A stretch of DNA of 64,000 bases from Candidatus Alistipes faecigallinarum (GCA_019115605.1 DXDG01000011.1:26904-90903), one strand, 5' to 3'. Numbered from the stretch's first letter, positions 18,856 to 26,336 are shown. Program-made: numbers and translations. The notes: generated by a model from the letters alone, not told the origin.

Positions 18856-19326
18856 ATGAAAAGATTTCTGAAACTGACCCTCCTCGCGGCTGCCGCACTC
18901 TGTCTGGGCGCCTGCGACGAAGACAAGACCTACGAGGATCCCGGTCTGGAGGTTACGCCCCACAACATCTCCGGAACCTGGCAGCTTGCCGAGTGGAACG
19001 GCACGACGCTCGCCGAAGGCACCTACATCTACATCGAGTTCACGCGCAAGGACCAGCTCTTCACGATGTACCAGAACGTGGACAGCTTCTCGGCGCGCAA
19101 ACGCACGGGACGCTACGACATCACGACCGACGTCGAGCTCGGAGCCATCATCATGGGCGCCTACGACTACGGCATCGGCGACTGGAGCCACCGCTACATC
19201 GTCACGGACCTGCACGAGGACACGATGGTCTGGACGGCCCAGGACGATCCGACGATCGTCTCGGTGTACCGGCGCTGCGACTCGATTCCCGCGGAGATCA
19301 CCGGAACCGCGGCCGGGGAGGAGTAA
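18856..19326 (+). CDS. Small lipocalin-like lipoprotein
   Basis: The 156-residue protein has a lipobox CLGAC (Cys20) followed by DEDK. The remainder, about 110 residues, begins with ISGTWQLAEWNG and ends with a strand around DPTIVSVYRRC, the layout of lipocalin-like domains common in Bacteroidetes. It is the last gene of the operon, followed by a strong terminator. A ligand or inhibitor role is possible but not shown. Confidence 0.75.
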   Translation: MKRFLKLTLLAAAALCLGACDEDKTYEDPGLEVTPHNISGTWQLAEWNGTTLAEGTYIYIEFTRKDQLFTMYQNVDSFSARKRTGRYDITTDVELGAIIMGAYDYGIGDWSHRYIVTDLHEDTMVWTAQDDPTIVSVYRRCDSIPAEITGTAAGEE

Positions 19327-19353
19327 TCCGACGCCCGGAATGAAAAAGGGATG

Positions 19354-19385
19354 AAAAAAGGGACACGGCCGCGTGTCCCTTTTTT
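19354..19385 (+). terminator. Intrinsic terminator of the SusCD-protease operon
   Basis: GGGACACG and CGTGTCCC pair around GCCG, flanked by an A-tract and a run of six Ts. It lies 28 nt after the last gene of the operon. Confidence 0.88.
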
Positions 19386-19574
19386 CGGTTTCGGGGCAAG
19401 GGTTTCGGGACGGGAAGCTCCTTACGGCGAACGGATTCCCGGCTTCGGCGAAGCAGCCGCGGCATCCGTGAAAAGAGCCTTCTTCCGACGGCCACGCGAA
19501 GGCAGCCGGCCCCGGCGCAGGCCCGTTGGAGAGCGTTCCGACGCATCCCGGCGCGGAAATTCGCCCGAAAAAAA

Positions 19575-19605
19575 TTTGGTTTTTCGGAATAATTCGCTAC
19601 ATTTG
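19575..19605 (+). promoter_or_regulatory. Promoter of the pheA leader/attenuator
   Basis: TTTG (19575-19578), a 19-nt spacer and TACATTTG (19598-19605) match the Bacteroidetes consensus at every defined position. Transcription would start near 19612, 17 nt before the leader-peptide ATG. The roughly 190 nt between the previous terminator and this promoter hold nothing I recognise. Confidence 0.85.
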
Positions 19606-19628
19606 CAACAAGCAACGAAACGAAAACG

Positions 19629-19709
19629 ATGCGTTCATACGGATTTGCATACTTCTTTTATTCCTTTTTCTTTTACGCCGAGAGAAAAAGCGGGAGGTCA
19701 TGCATATAA
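19629..19709 (+). CDS. Phe/Tyr-rich leader peptide (26 residues)
   Basis: This short open frame encodes a 26-residue peptide with 10 aromatic residues (6 Phe, 4 Tyr), including the run YFFYSFFFY at residues 8-16. It is followed by an intrinsic terminator and then by pheA and DAHP synthase/chorismate mutase, the genes that make Phe and Tyr precursors. This is the arrangement of classical ribosome-mediated attenuation: scarce charged tRNA-Phe or tRNA-Tyr would stall the ribosome in the run. An A-rich stretch precedes the ATG, as usual for Bacteroidetes translation starts. The peptide is not expected to have another function. Confidence 0.85.
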   Translation: MRSYGFAYFFYSFFFYAERKSGRSCI

Positions 19710-19757
19710 CCGGATGAGACAGAATAGAACGACACGGTAAAAGATGAAAATCCCGCT
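19689..19757 (+). promoter_or_regulatory. Candidate antiterminator pairing
   Basis: AGCGGGA (19689-19695), inside the last codons of the leader peptide, is a perfect complement of TCCCGCT (19751-19757), the core of the terminator's 5' arm. A shifted alternative, CGGGAG (19691-19696) with CTCCCG (19756-19761), gives 6 bp. A ribosome at the leader stop codon (19707-19709) would cover 19689-19697 and let the terminator form; a ribosome stalled in the aromatic codons (19644-19676) would leave it free. The longer terminator stem (12 bp) is the default. Confidence 0.6.
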
Positions 19758-19777
19758 CCCGAAGAGCGGGATTTTTT
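19747..19777 (+). terminator. Attenuator terminator upstream of pheA
   Basis: AAAATCCCGCTC and GAGCGGGATTTT form a 12-bp stem around CCGAA, continuing into a T-run. It sits between the leader peptide and pheA (ATG at 19800), so it must be read through for the operon to be expressed. Confidence 0.88.
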
Positions 19778-19799
19778 AATTGCAACAAATCACCACCCC

Positions 19800-20645
19800 A
19801 TGAAACGAATCGCCATACAGGGCATTGCAGGATGCTTCCACGAAACGGCCGCCCGCCGCTACTTCCCGGGCGAGGAGCTGGAGATCATCCCCTGCCGGAG
19901 CTTCGACGAGCTCTTCGGCCGCATGGCCGAAGATCCGGCGCTGCTGGGCATTGCGGCCATCGAGAACACCATTGCGGGCAGCCTGCTCCCGAACCACGAA
20001 CTGCTGCGGTGCAGCCGCACGCAGATCATCGGCGAGGAGAAGCTCCGCATCTCGCACGTCGCGGCAGCCCTCCCGGGACAGGGCCTCGACAGCCTGCACG
20101 AGATCCACTCGCACCCCATCGCCCTGATGCAGTGCGGCGAGTTTCTGAAGGCCCACCCGCAGCTGAAGGTCGTCGAACGCGACGATACGGCCGGCAGCGC
20201 GCAGGAGATCGCCAAATGCCGTCTGACGGGCACGGCAGCCATCTGCGGCGCCGATGCCGCCGAGCTCTACGGACTCGAAATCCTCGAACGGGGCATCGAG
20301 ACCAACAAACACAACTTCACGCGCTTCCTCATCCTGGCTGACGAACGCCTCGCCCCGTCGTACGTCGATCCGGCACGCATCGACAAGGCCTCGCTCCTCT
20401 TCACGCTGCCCCATACGCAGGGAAGCCTCTCGAAGGTGCTCACCGTGCTCTCGTTCTACGACATCAACCTGACGAAGATCCAGTCGCTGCCGATCGTCGG
20501 CCGCGAGTGGGAGTACCGCTTCTATGTGGACGTGGCCTTCGACGACCCGCTCCGCTTCCGGCAGGCGATCGACGCCGTGCGGCCGCTCACGAGCGATTTC
20601 CGCATCCTCGGCCGGTACGCGGCCTGCACCACCCCGGCGGTCTGA
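19800..20645 (+). CDS. pheA: Prephenate dehydratase
   Basis: The 281-residue monofunctional enzyme converts prephenate to phenylpyruvate, the committed step to phenylalanine. The N-terminal catalytic region (about 1-180) starts IAIQGIAGCFHETAA and carries the Thr-Arg-Phe motif in NFTRFLIL. The C-terminal ACT domain (about 195-275) contains GSLSKVLTVLSFYDINLT and is the expected site of feedback inhibition by Phe. No chorismate mutase is fused here; that activity is supplied by the next gene. The start at 19800 is 23 nt after the attenuator T-run. Confidence 0.95.
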   Translation: MKRIAIQGIAGCFHETAARRYFPGEELEIIPCRSFDELFGRMAEDPALLGIAAIENTIAGSLLPNHELLRCSRTQIIGEEKLRISHVAAALPGQGLDSLHEIHSHPIALMQCGEFLKAHPQLKVVERDDTAGSAQEIAKCRLTGTAAICGADAAELYGLEILERGIETNKHNFTRFLILADERLAPSYVDPARIDKASLLFTLPHTQGSLSKVLTVLSFYDINLTKIQSLPIVGREWEYRFYVDVAFDDPLRFRQAIDAVRPLTSDFRILGRYAACTTPAV

Positions 20646-20693
20646 TCCGCCCGGAAACCGAATCCCGAAACGACAAAAAAAACAACAATAGCC

Positions 20694-21758
20694 ATGAACG
20701 ACATCCAACCCATCGTATTGCCCGGGGTCGATCCCCGGCGGCCGCTGGTCATCGCAGGACCCTGCAGCGCCGAAACCGAAGAACAGACACTCAACACGGC
20801 CCGCGCCCTCGCCGCCGAAGGATTCCGCATCTTCCGCGCCGGGCTGTGGAAGCCCCGGACCAAGCCGGGAGGTTTCGAGGGCGTGGGCGCCGCAGGCATC
20901 CCCTGGCTGCAGCGCGTCAAGCGCGAAACGGGCATGTACGTCGCTACGGAGATCGCCACGCGCGAGCACGTGGTCGCAGCCCTCGACGGAGGCGTCGACC
21001 TGCTGTGGATCGGCGCCCGCACGGCGGCCAACCCCTTCGCCATGCAGGAGATCGCCGACGCCCTGCGCGGGCTGGACGTGCCCGTGCTGGTGAAGAATCC
21101 CGTGAGCCCCGACCTTGAGCTGTGGATCGGCGCCATCGAGCGCATCCACAACGCCGGCATCCGGCGCCTGGCGGCCATCCACCGGGGCTTCACCTCGATC
21201 GACCGCAGCCTCTACCGCAACCACCCGATGTGGGCCATTCCGATCGAGCTGCACCGACGCCTCCCGTCGCTGCCGATCTTCTGCGACCCGAGCCATATCG
21301 GCGGCAAGCGCGAGCTGATCGCCCCCCTCTCGCAGCAGGCCATGGATCTGGGATTCGACGGCCTGATCGTCGAGGCGCACTGCTCACCCGACGTGGCCTG
21401 GAGCGACAAGGCGCAGCAGGTTACCCCCGAAGCGCTGGGGTACATCATCCGCAACCTGGTGATCCGCGAGCAGACCATCACCACGGAGAGCCTCAACGAA
21501 CTGCGCAAGCAGATCGACCGCCTCGACGACGAACTGCTCGACCTGCTGGTGCGCCGCATGCGCGTCTCGCGCGAGATCGGACAGTACAAGAAGGAGCACG
21601 ACATGCCCATTCTCCAGAGCCAGCGCTACGAGGAGCTGCTCGCCCGCCGGGCCGCACAGGCCGTCGAGCTGGGCATGGACCGCGAATTCATGCGCACGGT
21701 GATGCAGGCCATCCACGAGGAGTCCGTCCGGCAGCAGATGCGTATCCTGGGCGACTGA
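20694..21758 (+). CDS. Bifunctional DAHP synthase / chorismate mutase (type II)
   Basis: The 354-residue protein joins a DAHP synthase domain of the AroAI-beta/KDOPS type (about 1-255; VIAGPCSAE, KPRTKPGGFEG, FCDPSHIGGKR) to a C-terminal AroQ-type chorismate mutase (about 262-354; LNELRKQIDRLDDELLDLL). It makes the first shikimate-pathway intermediate and converts chorismate to prephenate, so with pheA it covers the entry and branch steps. It lies 48 nt after pheA and shares its attenuator. In Bacteroides an aminotransferase and prephenate dehydrogenase are commonly in this cluster; both are absent here. Confidence 0.95.
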   Translation: MNDIQPIVLPGVDPRRPLVIAGPCSAETEEQTLNTARALAAEGFRIFRAGLWKPRTKPGGFEGVGAAGIPWLQRVKRETGMYVATEIATREHVVAALDGGVDLLWIGARTAANPFAMQEIADALRGLDVPVLVKNPVSPDLELWIGAIERIHNAGIRRLAAIHRGFTSIDRSLYRNHPMWAIPIELHRRLPSLPIFCDPSHIGGKRELIAPLSQQAMDLGFDGLIVEAHCSPDVAWSDKAQQVTPEALGYIIRNLVIREQTITTESLNELRKQIDRLDDELLDLLVRRMRVSREIGQYKKEHDMPILQSQRYEELLARRAAQAVELGMDREFMRTVMQAIHEESVRQQMRILGD

Positions 21759-21763
21759 ACAGC

Positions 21764-21801
21764 GTTACATTTCCGTTAAATATCGGCTCGCGGGATGTAA
21801 C
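21764..21801. promoter_or_regulatory. Candidate Pho-type operator upstream of the response-regulator gene
   Basis: GTTACATTTCCGTTA (21764-21778) is, on the minus strand, TAACGGAAATGTAAC, which matches TAACGGATCTGTAAC before the Pit gene at 13 of 15 positions. The TAAC units are 11 bp apart, the period of PhoB direct repeats. A third unit, ATGTAAC (21795-21801), forms an inverted repeat with GTTACAT (21764-21770) and overlies the expected -33 position. Confidence 0.55.
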
Positions 21802-21817
21802 ATGAGCGAATGTTGCG

Positions 21818-21825
21818 TACTTTTG
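21818..21825 (+). promoter_or_regulatory. -7 element of the two-component operon
   Basis: TACTTTTG matches TAnnTTTG. There is no TTTG at -33, where the candidate operator half-site lies, which would fit an activated promoter. Transcription would start near 21832, so translation must start at ATG 21856 rather than at the upstream in-frame ATG 21802. Confidence 0.6.
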
Positions 21826-21855
21826 GTGCGTGAATATTCCGTAAATCCGGCAGTT

Positions 21856-22536
21856 ATGGCAAAATACAGAATTCTCGTGGTCGATGACGAGGAGTCGCTG
21901 TGCGAAATCCTGCAGTTCAATCTCGAAGTTGAAGGATACGAAGTCGATGTGGCGAACAGCGCCGAACAGGCCCTCGGCATGCACCCCGAGCGCTATTCGC
22001 TGATCCTGCTCGACGTGATGATGGGTGAGATCAGCGGCTTCAAGATGGCCCAGATGCTCAAGTCGAATCCCGATACGGCCAACATCCCGGTGATCTTCTG
22101 CACGGCCCGCGACACGGAGGACGACACCGTCGCGGGGCTGAACCTCGGAGCCGACGACTACATCGCCAAGCCCTTCTCGATCCGCGAAGTGCTGGCCCGC
22201 GTACGCAGCGTGCTGCGGCGCACCGCCGCGGCGCAACCCGCCGCCGAGCACATCGGATTCGAAGGCCTGGAGATGGATCTGCGCCGCAAGGTCTGCACGA
22301 TCGACGGCAAGGAGGTTCCCCTCACCAAAAAGGAGTTCGAGATCCTCGCCCTGCTGCTCTCCCACCGCGGCACGATCTTCTCGCGCGAGGAGATTCTCCA
22401 CCGCATCTGGAGCGACGAGGTGGTCGTTCTCGACCGCACGATCGACGTGAACATCACGCGCCTGCGCCGCAAGGTCGGATTCTACGGCGAGTATATCGTA
22501 ACGCGTCAGGGTTACGGCTATGGCTTCAAGGGTTAG
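21856..22536 (+). CDS. OmpR/PhoB-family response regulator
   Basis: The 226-residue protein has a receiver domain (about 1-118) with acidic pocket DDEE, phosphoacceptor Asp53 in LLDVM and Lys in the KPF motif, then a winged-helix DNA-binding domain (about 130-226) with the recognition segment DRTIDVNITRLRRKVG. The start at 21856 gives a standard N-terminus (MAKYRILVVDDEE); an in-frame ATG at 21802 lies before the likely transcription start. It overlaps the kinase gene by 17 nt. With a phosphate transporter downstream and shared operator-like sites, PhoB is the best guess for its role. Confidence 0.9.
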   Translation: MAKYRILVVDDEESLCEILQFNLEVEGYEVDVANSAEQALGMHPERYSLILLDVMMGEISGFKMAQMLKSNPDTANIPVIFCTARDTEDDTVAGLNLGADDYIAKPFSIREVLARVRSVLRRTAAAQPAAEHIGFEGLEMDLRRKVCTIDGKEVPLTKKEFEILALLLSHRGTIFSREEILHRIWSDEVVVLDRTIDVNITRLRRKVGFYGEYIVTRQGYGYGFKG

Positions 22537-23962
22537 ACTCTCCTACCACAGGCAGCTGTTTCTGCTGCTGCTGGTCTTTCTCTGGACGCTGGTCGCCAGT
22601 TTCGTCCTCTTCCAGTACGGCCGCGAGCGGCACTTCAAGGCCGAGCAGCTGGACGCCCATCTGCAGCTGATCAACCTCCGGATGCTCGATGCCCTGGACA
22701 ACGGCATCGACCCCCGGGTCTTTTCGTCGCGCTGGAAGGGGCCCTTCGAGGAGCTGCGCGTAACGCTCATCGACCGTGATGGCAACGTCCTGTTCGACAA
22801 CTCCCTCGACACGCTTCCCGGCACGAACCACCTCGACCGTCCGGAGGTTCGGGAGGCACTCCGCAACGGCACGGGATACACCATCCGCCGCCATTCGGAG
22901 AGCACGCACCGCAACTACTTCTACTCGGCCATGACCGACGGGCAGCGGATCATCCGCTCGGCCGTACCCTACTCCGTACCCCTTTCGGAGATGCTCGCGG
23001 CGGATCCCGCCTACCTGTGGTTCATGCTGGGCATGACGCTGCTGATGAGCATCGCGGGATACTTCGCCACGCGGCGCCTCGGACAGAACATCACACGGCT
23101 GAACGACTTCGCCCGCCGTGCCGAGCGGGGCGAACAGATCGACCAGACGGACAGCTTTCCCCACGACGAGCTGGGCGACATCTCCCGCCACATCGTACAG
23201 CTCTATGCCGACCTGCAGCATACGGCCGCCGAGCGCGACCGCGAGCATGCCCTCGCGCTGCACGAGGAGCAGGAGAAGATCCGCATCAAGAAACAGCTCA
23301 CCAACAACATCAACCACGAACTGAAGACCCCCGTGGCCGCCGTGCAGGGCTATCTGGAGACGATGCTGGCCAATCCCCAGCTCGGCAAGGAGCAGCGTAC
23401 GGCCTTCCTCGAAAAGAGCCTGCAGCAGGTCGAACGGCTGCGGCGCCTGCTGGCCGACGTCTCGACCATCACCCGCATGGACGAGGCGAGCCAGCTCTTC
23501 CAGCGGGAACCCGTCGTACTGAACGAGCTGATCGAGGAGGTCGTCGCCGACATGGAGCTCCGTCCGGAGGATCAGCGGCTGCGCGTACATGTCGATTTTC
23601 CGAAGCGCGTGGAGGTCTTCGGCAGCGCCTCGCTGCTCTCGTCGATCTTCCGCAACCTCGCGGACAACGCCGCCGCCTACTCGGGCGGCCGCGACCTCTA
23701 CATCCGCCTGACGGACGATACCGCCGAGAGCTGCACGATCCTGTTGGCCGACAACGGCATCGGTGTCGAGGAGGAGCACCTGCCGCATCTTTTCGAACGC
23801 TTCTACCGCGTGGACAAGGGGCGCTCGCGCAAACTCGGCGGAACGGGCCTCGGACTGGCCATCGTCCGCAACGCCGTAGCCTTCCACGGCGGCACGATCT
23901 CGGTGCGCAACCGCGACGGCGGCGGACTGGAATTCATCTTCACGCTGCGCAAATCTTCATAA
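22520..23962 (+). CDS. Membrane sensor histidine kinase, PhoR-like
   Basis: The 480-residue protein has a transmembrane helix (about 12-32), a periplasmic sensor segment (about 35-160), a second helix (about 163-183), a HAMP-type linker (about 185-237), a HisKA dimerisation domain with His266 in INHELKTP, and a HATPase domain (about 355-478) with ADNGIGV and GGTGLGLAIV. It pairs with the response regulator, whose 3' end it overlaps. The sensed signal is inferred to be phosphate limitation from the downstream transporter; the sensor domain itself is not diagnostic. Confidence 0.9.
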   Translation: MASRVRLSYHRQLFLLLLVFLWTLVASFVLFQYGRERHFKAEQLDAHLQLINLRMLDALDNGIDPRVFSSRWKGPFEELRVTLIDRDGNVLFDNSLDTLPGTNHLDRPEVREALRNGTGYTIRRHSESTHRNYFYSAMTDGQRIIRSAVPYSVPLSEMLAADPAYLWFMLGMTLLMSIAGYFATRRLGQNITRLNDFARRAERGEQIDQTDSFPHDELGDISRHIVQLYADLQHTAAERDREHALALHEEQEKIRIKKQLTNNINHELKTPVAAVQGYLETMLANPQLGKEQRTAFLEKSLQQVERLRRLLADVSTITRMDEASQLFQREPVVLNELIEEVVADMELRPEDQRLRVHVDFPKRVEVFGSASLLSSIFRNLADNAAAYSGGRDLYIRLTDDTAESCTILLADNGIGVEEEHLPHLFERFYRVDKGRSRKLGGTGLGLAIVRNAVAFHGGTISVRNRDGGGLEFIFTLRKSS

Positions 23963-23978
23963 GGGCGCAATACCCCCG

Positions 23979-24011
23979 TAACGGATCTGTAACAATTGTT
24001 TCAGATCTTTG
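23979..24011 (+). promoter_or_regulatory. Candidate Pho-type operator and promoter of the Pit gene
   Basis: TAACGGATCTGTAAC (23979-23993) has GTAAC units at 23978 and 23989, an 11-bp period. It covers the expected -33 position of a -7-like element GATCTTTG (24004-24011). It overlaps a near-perfect 22-bp inverted repeat (23985-24006, mismatch at one symmetric pair). The same 15-mer, 13 of 15 identical and inverted, lies before the response-regulator gene. Confidence 0.55.
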
Positions 24012-24038
24012 TGGAGATATCTTCCATACTAAGAAACC

Positions 24039-26273
24039 ATGTCTCCACTCTTCATCGCAATCGTCGTGATCATGGCCCTGCTGGCCGTGCTGGGTATCGT
24101 CGTGGGCGTTACCAACGACGCCATCAACTTCCTCAATTCGGCCATCGGCTCGAAGATCGCCCCGCGCCGCGTCATCCTCTGGATCGCCGCCGCGGGCATT
24201 CTCGTCGGCACGCTCACCTCAAGCGGCATGATGGAGGTCGCACGCAGCGGCGTCTTCTATCCCGGGCAGTTCTCCTTTACAGAGATCATGCTGCTCTTCC
24301 TGGGCATGATGCTGGGCAACGTCCTGCTGCTCGACCTCTACAATACGCTGGGGCTGCCCACCTCGACAACCGTGTCGATGGTCTTCGGCCTGCTGGGCGC
24401 CGCCGTGGCCGCGGCACTCTTCCGCATCACGGCCGACCCGGCCTTCACACTGCAGGATCTCTCGCAGTTCATCAACACGGGCAAGGCCATGGCCATCATC
24501 GCCGCCATCCTGCTCTCGGTGGTCCTCGCCTTTCTGGCCGGTCTGCTCTTCATGTACCTCTCGCGCCTGATCTTCTCGTTCCGCTACCACGCGGTCTTCC
24601 GCCGCTGGGGCGCCCTCTGGTGCGGCATCTCGCTCTCGGGCATCCTCTACTTCGCCCTCTTCAAGGGGCTCAAGAGCTCGGGCCTCATCCCGGCGGGCAT
24701 CTCGGAATACGTCGGCGAACACGTCCTGCTGACGCTCTTCGTCTTCTGGATCGCCGCCTCGCTGCTGCTGTGGCTGCTGCAGCGCATGCGTTTCAACATC
24801 ATGCGCATCACGATTCTCTCGGGCACCTTCGCCCTGGCCCTCGCCTTCGCCGGAAACGACCTGGTGAACTTCATCGGCGTGCCCCTGGCCAGCTTCGACG
24901 CCCTGCAGATCGCCCGTGAGGCCGGCAGCGAATCGATCATGATGGGGGAACTGGCCAACCCGGCCCGCGCGAACTTCCTCGTCCTGCTCGCCTCGGGACT
25001 GATCATGGTCCTCACGCTCTTCTTCTCGAAAAAGTCGCGCCACGTCGCCGAAACCGAACTCTCGCTCGCCTCGCAGCACGAGGAGTCCGAACGCTTCGGC
25101 TCGACCTACCTCTCGCGCAGCCTCGTCCGCATAACGCTCCTGCTCAACAACGTCTGGACGGGGCTCATTCCCGAACGGATGCAGCGGGCCATCGACCGGC
25201 GCTTCGAACCGCTGCCCGTCGAGGAGCGCACGACGGCCCAGTACGACATGATCCGCGCCGTGGTGAACCTCACGGCCGCCTCGATCCTCATCGCCATCGG
25301 AACCTCCTACAAGCTGCCCCTCTCGACCACCTACGTCGTCTTCATGGTGGCCATGGGTTCGTCGCTGGCCGACCGTTCGTGGGGCCGCGACAGCGCCGTC
25401 TACCGCATTACGGGTGTCATGGCCGTCATTTCGGGCTGGTTCGTTACGGCCCTCGGAGGCTTCGTGATTGCCCTGGCGACCACGGCCCTGCTGCTCTGGG
25501 GCGGCTGGATCGCCGTCGCGGCGCTCACGGCACTCTGCGCCTGGCTGCTTGTCCGCAGCCACCGCAAGACGCCCGAGGTGAAGGAGGAGGAGACGGCACA
25601 GCAGCCGCTCGTGGCCGCCGAGACCCCCGACGAGGTCATGCACGCCTGCATCGGCGAGGTCTGCACGACGATGCAGGAGGTAACGCGCATCTACAACCGC
25701 ACGCTCGTGGCCGTCTTCAAGGAGAACCGCAAGGTCCTCCGGGAGATGGTCCAGACCTCGGACAAGCTCTTCGAGGAGGCCCGCACCCGCAAGTACGGCA
25801 TCATGGCGACACTGCGCCGCCTGCAGGCCTGCGACATTGACACGGGACACTTCTATGTGCAGGTTACCGACTACCTCTCGGAGGTAACCAAGGCGCTGAT
25901 CCACATCACCCGCCCCGCCTTCGAACACATCGACAACAACCACGAGGGGCTTTCGAAGGAGCAGATCGTGGACCTGATGCGCGTGAACGACGAGGTGGAG
26001 GCGATCTTCGTCAAGATCAACGAGATGCTCGCCGGCGGGGACTTCTCCGAGCTGGACCGGGTGCTCGACATGCGCGACCGGTTGTTCGACACCATCGTCG
26101 GGGCGATCAAGAACCAGCTGCGCCGCATCCACGAAGATCCCTCGGGCAGCACGCGCGCCAGCGTCCTCTACCTGACGATCCTCAACGAGACGAAGACCAT
26201 GGTGCTCCAGGCCCGCAACCTGCTCAAGTCGCAGCGCTACTTCCTCGACGTTACGGCGCACGTGCGCTCATGA
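24039..26273 (+). CDS. Pit-family inorganic phosphate transporter with C-terminal PhoU-like domain
   Basis: The 744-residue protein has the two Pit signatures, VTNDAINFLNSAIGSKI near residue 25 and GNDLVNFIGVPLAS near residue 270, in about ten transmembrane helices (about 5-520). The last about 200 residues are soluble and helical (EVCTTMQEVTRIYNRTLV onward), like PhoU. Fusion of the permease to a PhoU-like regulator suggests that transport is gated or signalled within one chain. It imports phosphate by cation symport. It follows the PhoBR-like pair and has its own promoter with an operator-like site. Confidence 0.92.
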   Translation: MSPLFIAIVVIMALLAVLGIVVGVTNDAINFLNSAIGSKIAPRRVILWIAAAGILVGTLTSSGMMEVARSGVFYPGQFSFTEIMLLFLGMMLGNVLLLDLYNTLGLPTSTTVSMVFGLLGAAVAAALFRITADPAFTLQDLSQFINTGKAMAIIAAILLSVVLAFLAGLLFMYLSRLIFSFRYHAVFRRWGALWCGISLSGILYFALFKGLKSSGLIPAGISEYVGEHVLLTLFVFWIAASLLLWLLQRMRFNIMRITILSGTFALALAFAGNDLVNFIGVPLASFDALQIAREAGSESIMMGELANPARANFLVLLASGLIMVLTLFFSKKSRHVAETELSLASQHEESERFGSTYLSRSLVRITLLLNNVWTGLIPERMQRAIDRRFEPLPVEERTTAQYDMIRAVVNLTAASILIAIGTSYKLPLSTTYVVFMVAMGSSLADRSWGRDSAVYRITGVMAVISGWFVTALGGFVIALATTALLLWGGWIAVAALTALCAWLLVRSHRKTPEVKEEETAQQPLVAAETPDEVMHACIGEVCTTMQEVTRIYNRTLVAVFKENRKVLREMVQTSDKLFEEARTRKYGIMATLRRLQACDIDTGHFYVQVTDYLSEVTKALIHITRPAFEHIDNNHEGLSKEQIVDLMRVNDEVEAIFVKINEMLAGGDFSELDRVLDMRDRLFDTIVGAIKNQLRRIHEDPSGSTRASVLYLTILNETKTMVLQARNLLKSQRYFLDVTAHVRS

Positions 26274-26298
26274 CGCCAGAGAGGGGACCCGCAAACGG

Positions 26299-26336
26299 AA
26301 AGATCCCGGAGCCGCGCGCCGGCTCCGGGATCTTTT
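26299..26336 (+). terminator. Intrinsic terminator of the phosphate operon
   Basis: AAAGATCCCGGAGCC and GGCTCCGGGATCTTT form a 15-bp stem with a short GC-rich loop, followed by T residues. It lies 26 nt after the transporter stop codon. Confidence 0.88.

Noticed and set aside
19526..19717. 63-codon frame overlapping the Phe/Tyr leader
   Set aside because: It starts before the promoter and in another frame; the 26-codon frame alone has the aromatic run and fits the transcript start.
21802..21855. Upstream ATG for the response regulator
   Set aside because: It precedes the predicted promoter and adds 18 residues not seen in PhoB-type regulators; ATG 21856 gives the standard N-terminus.
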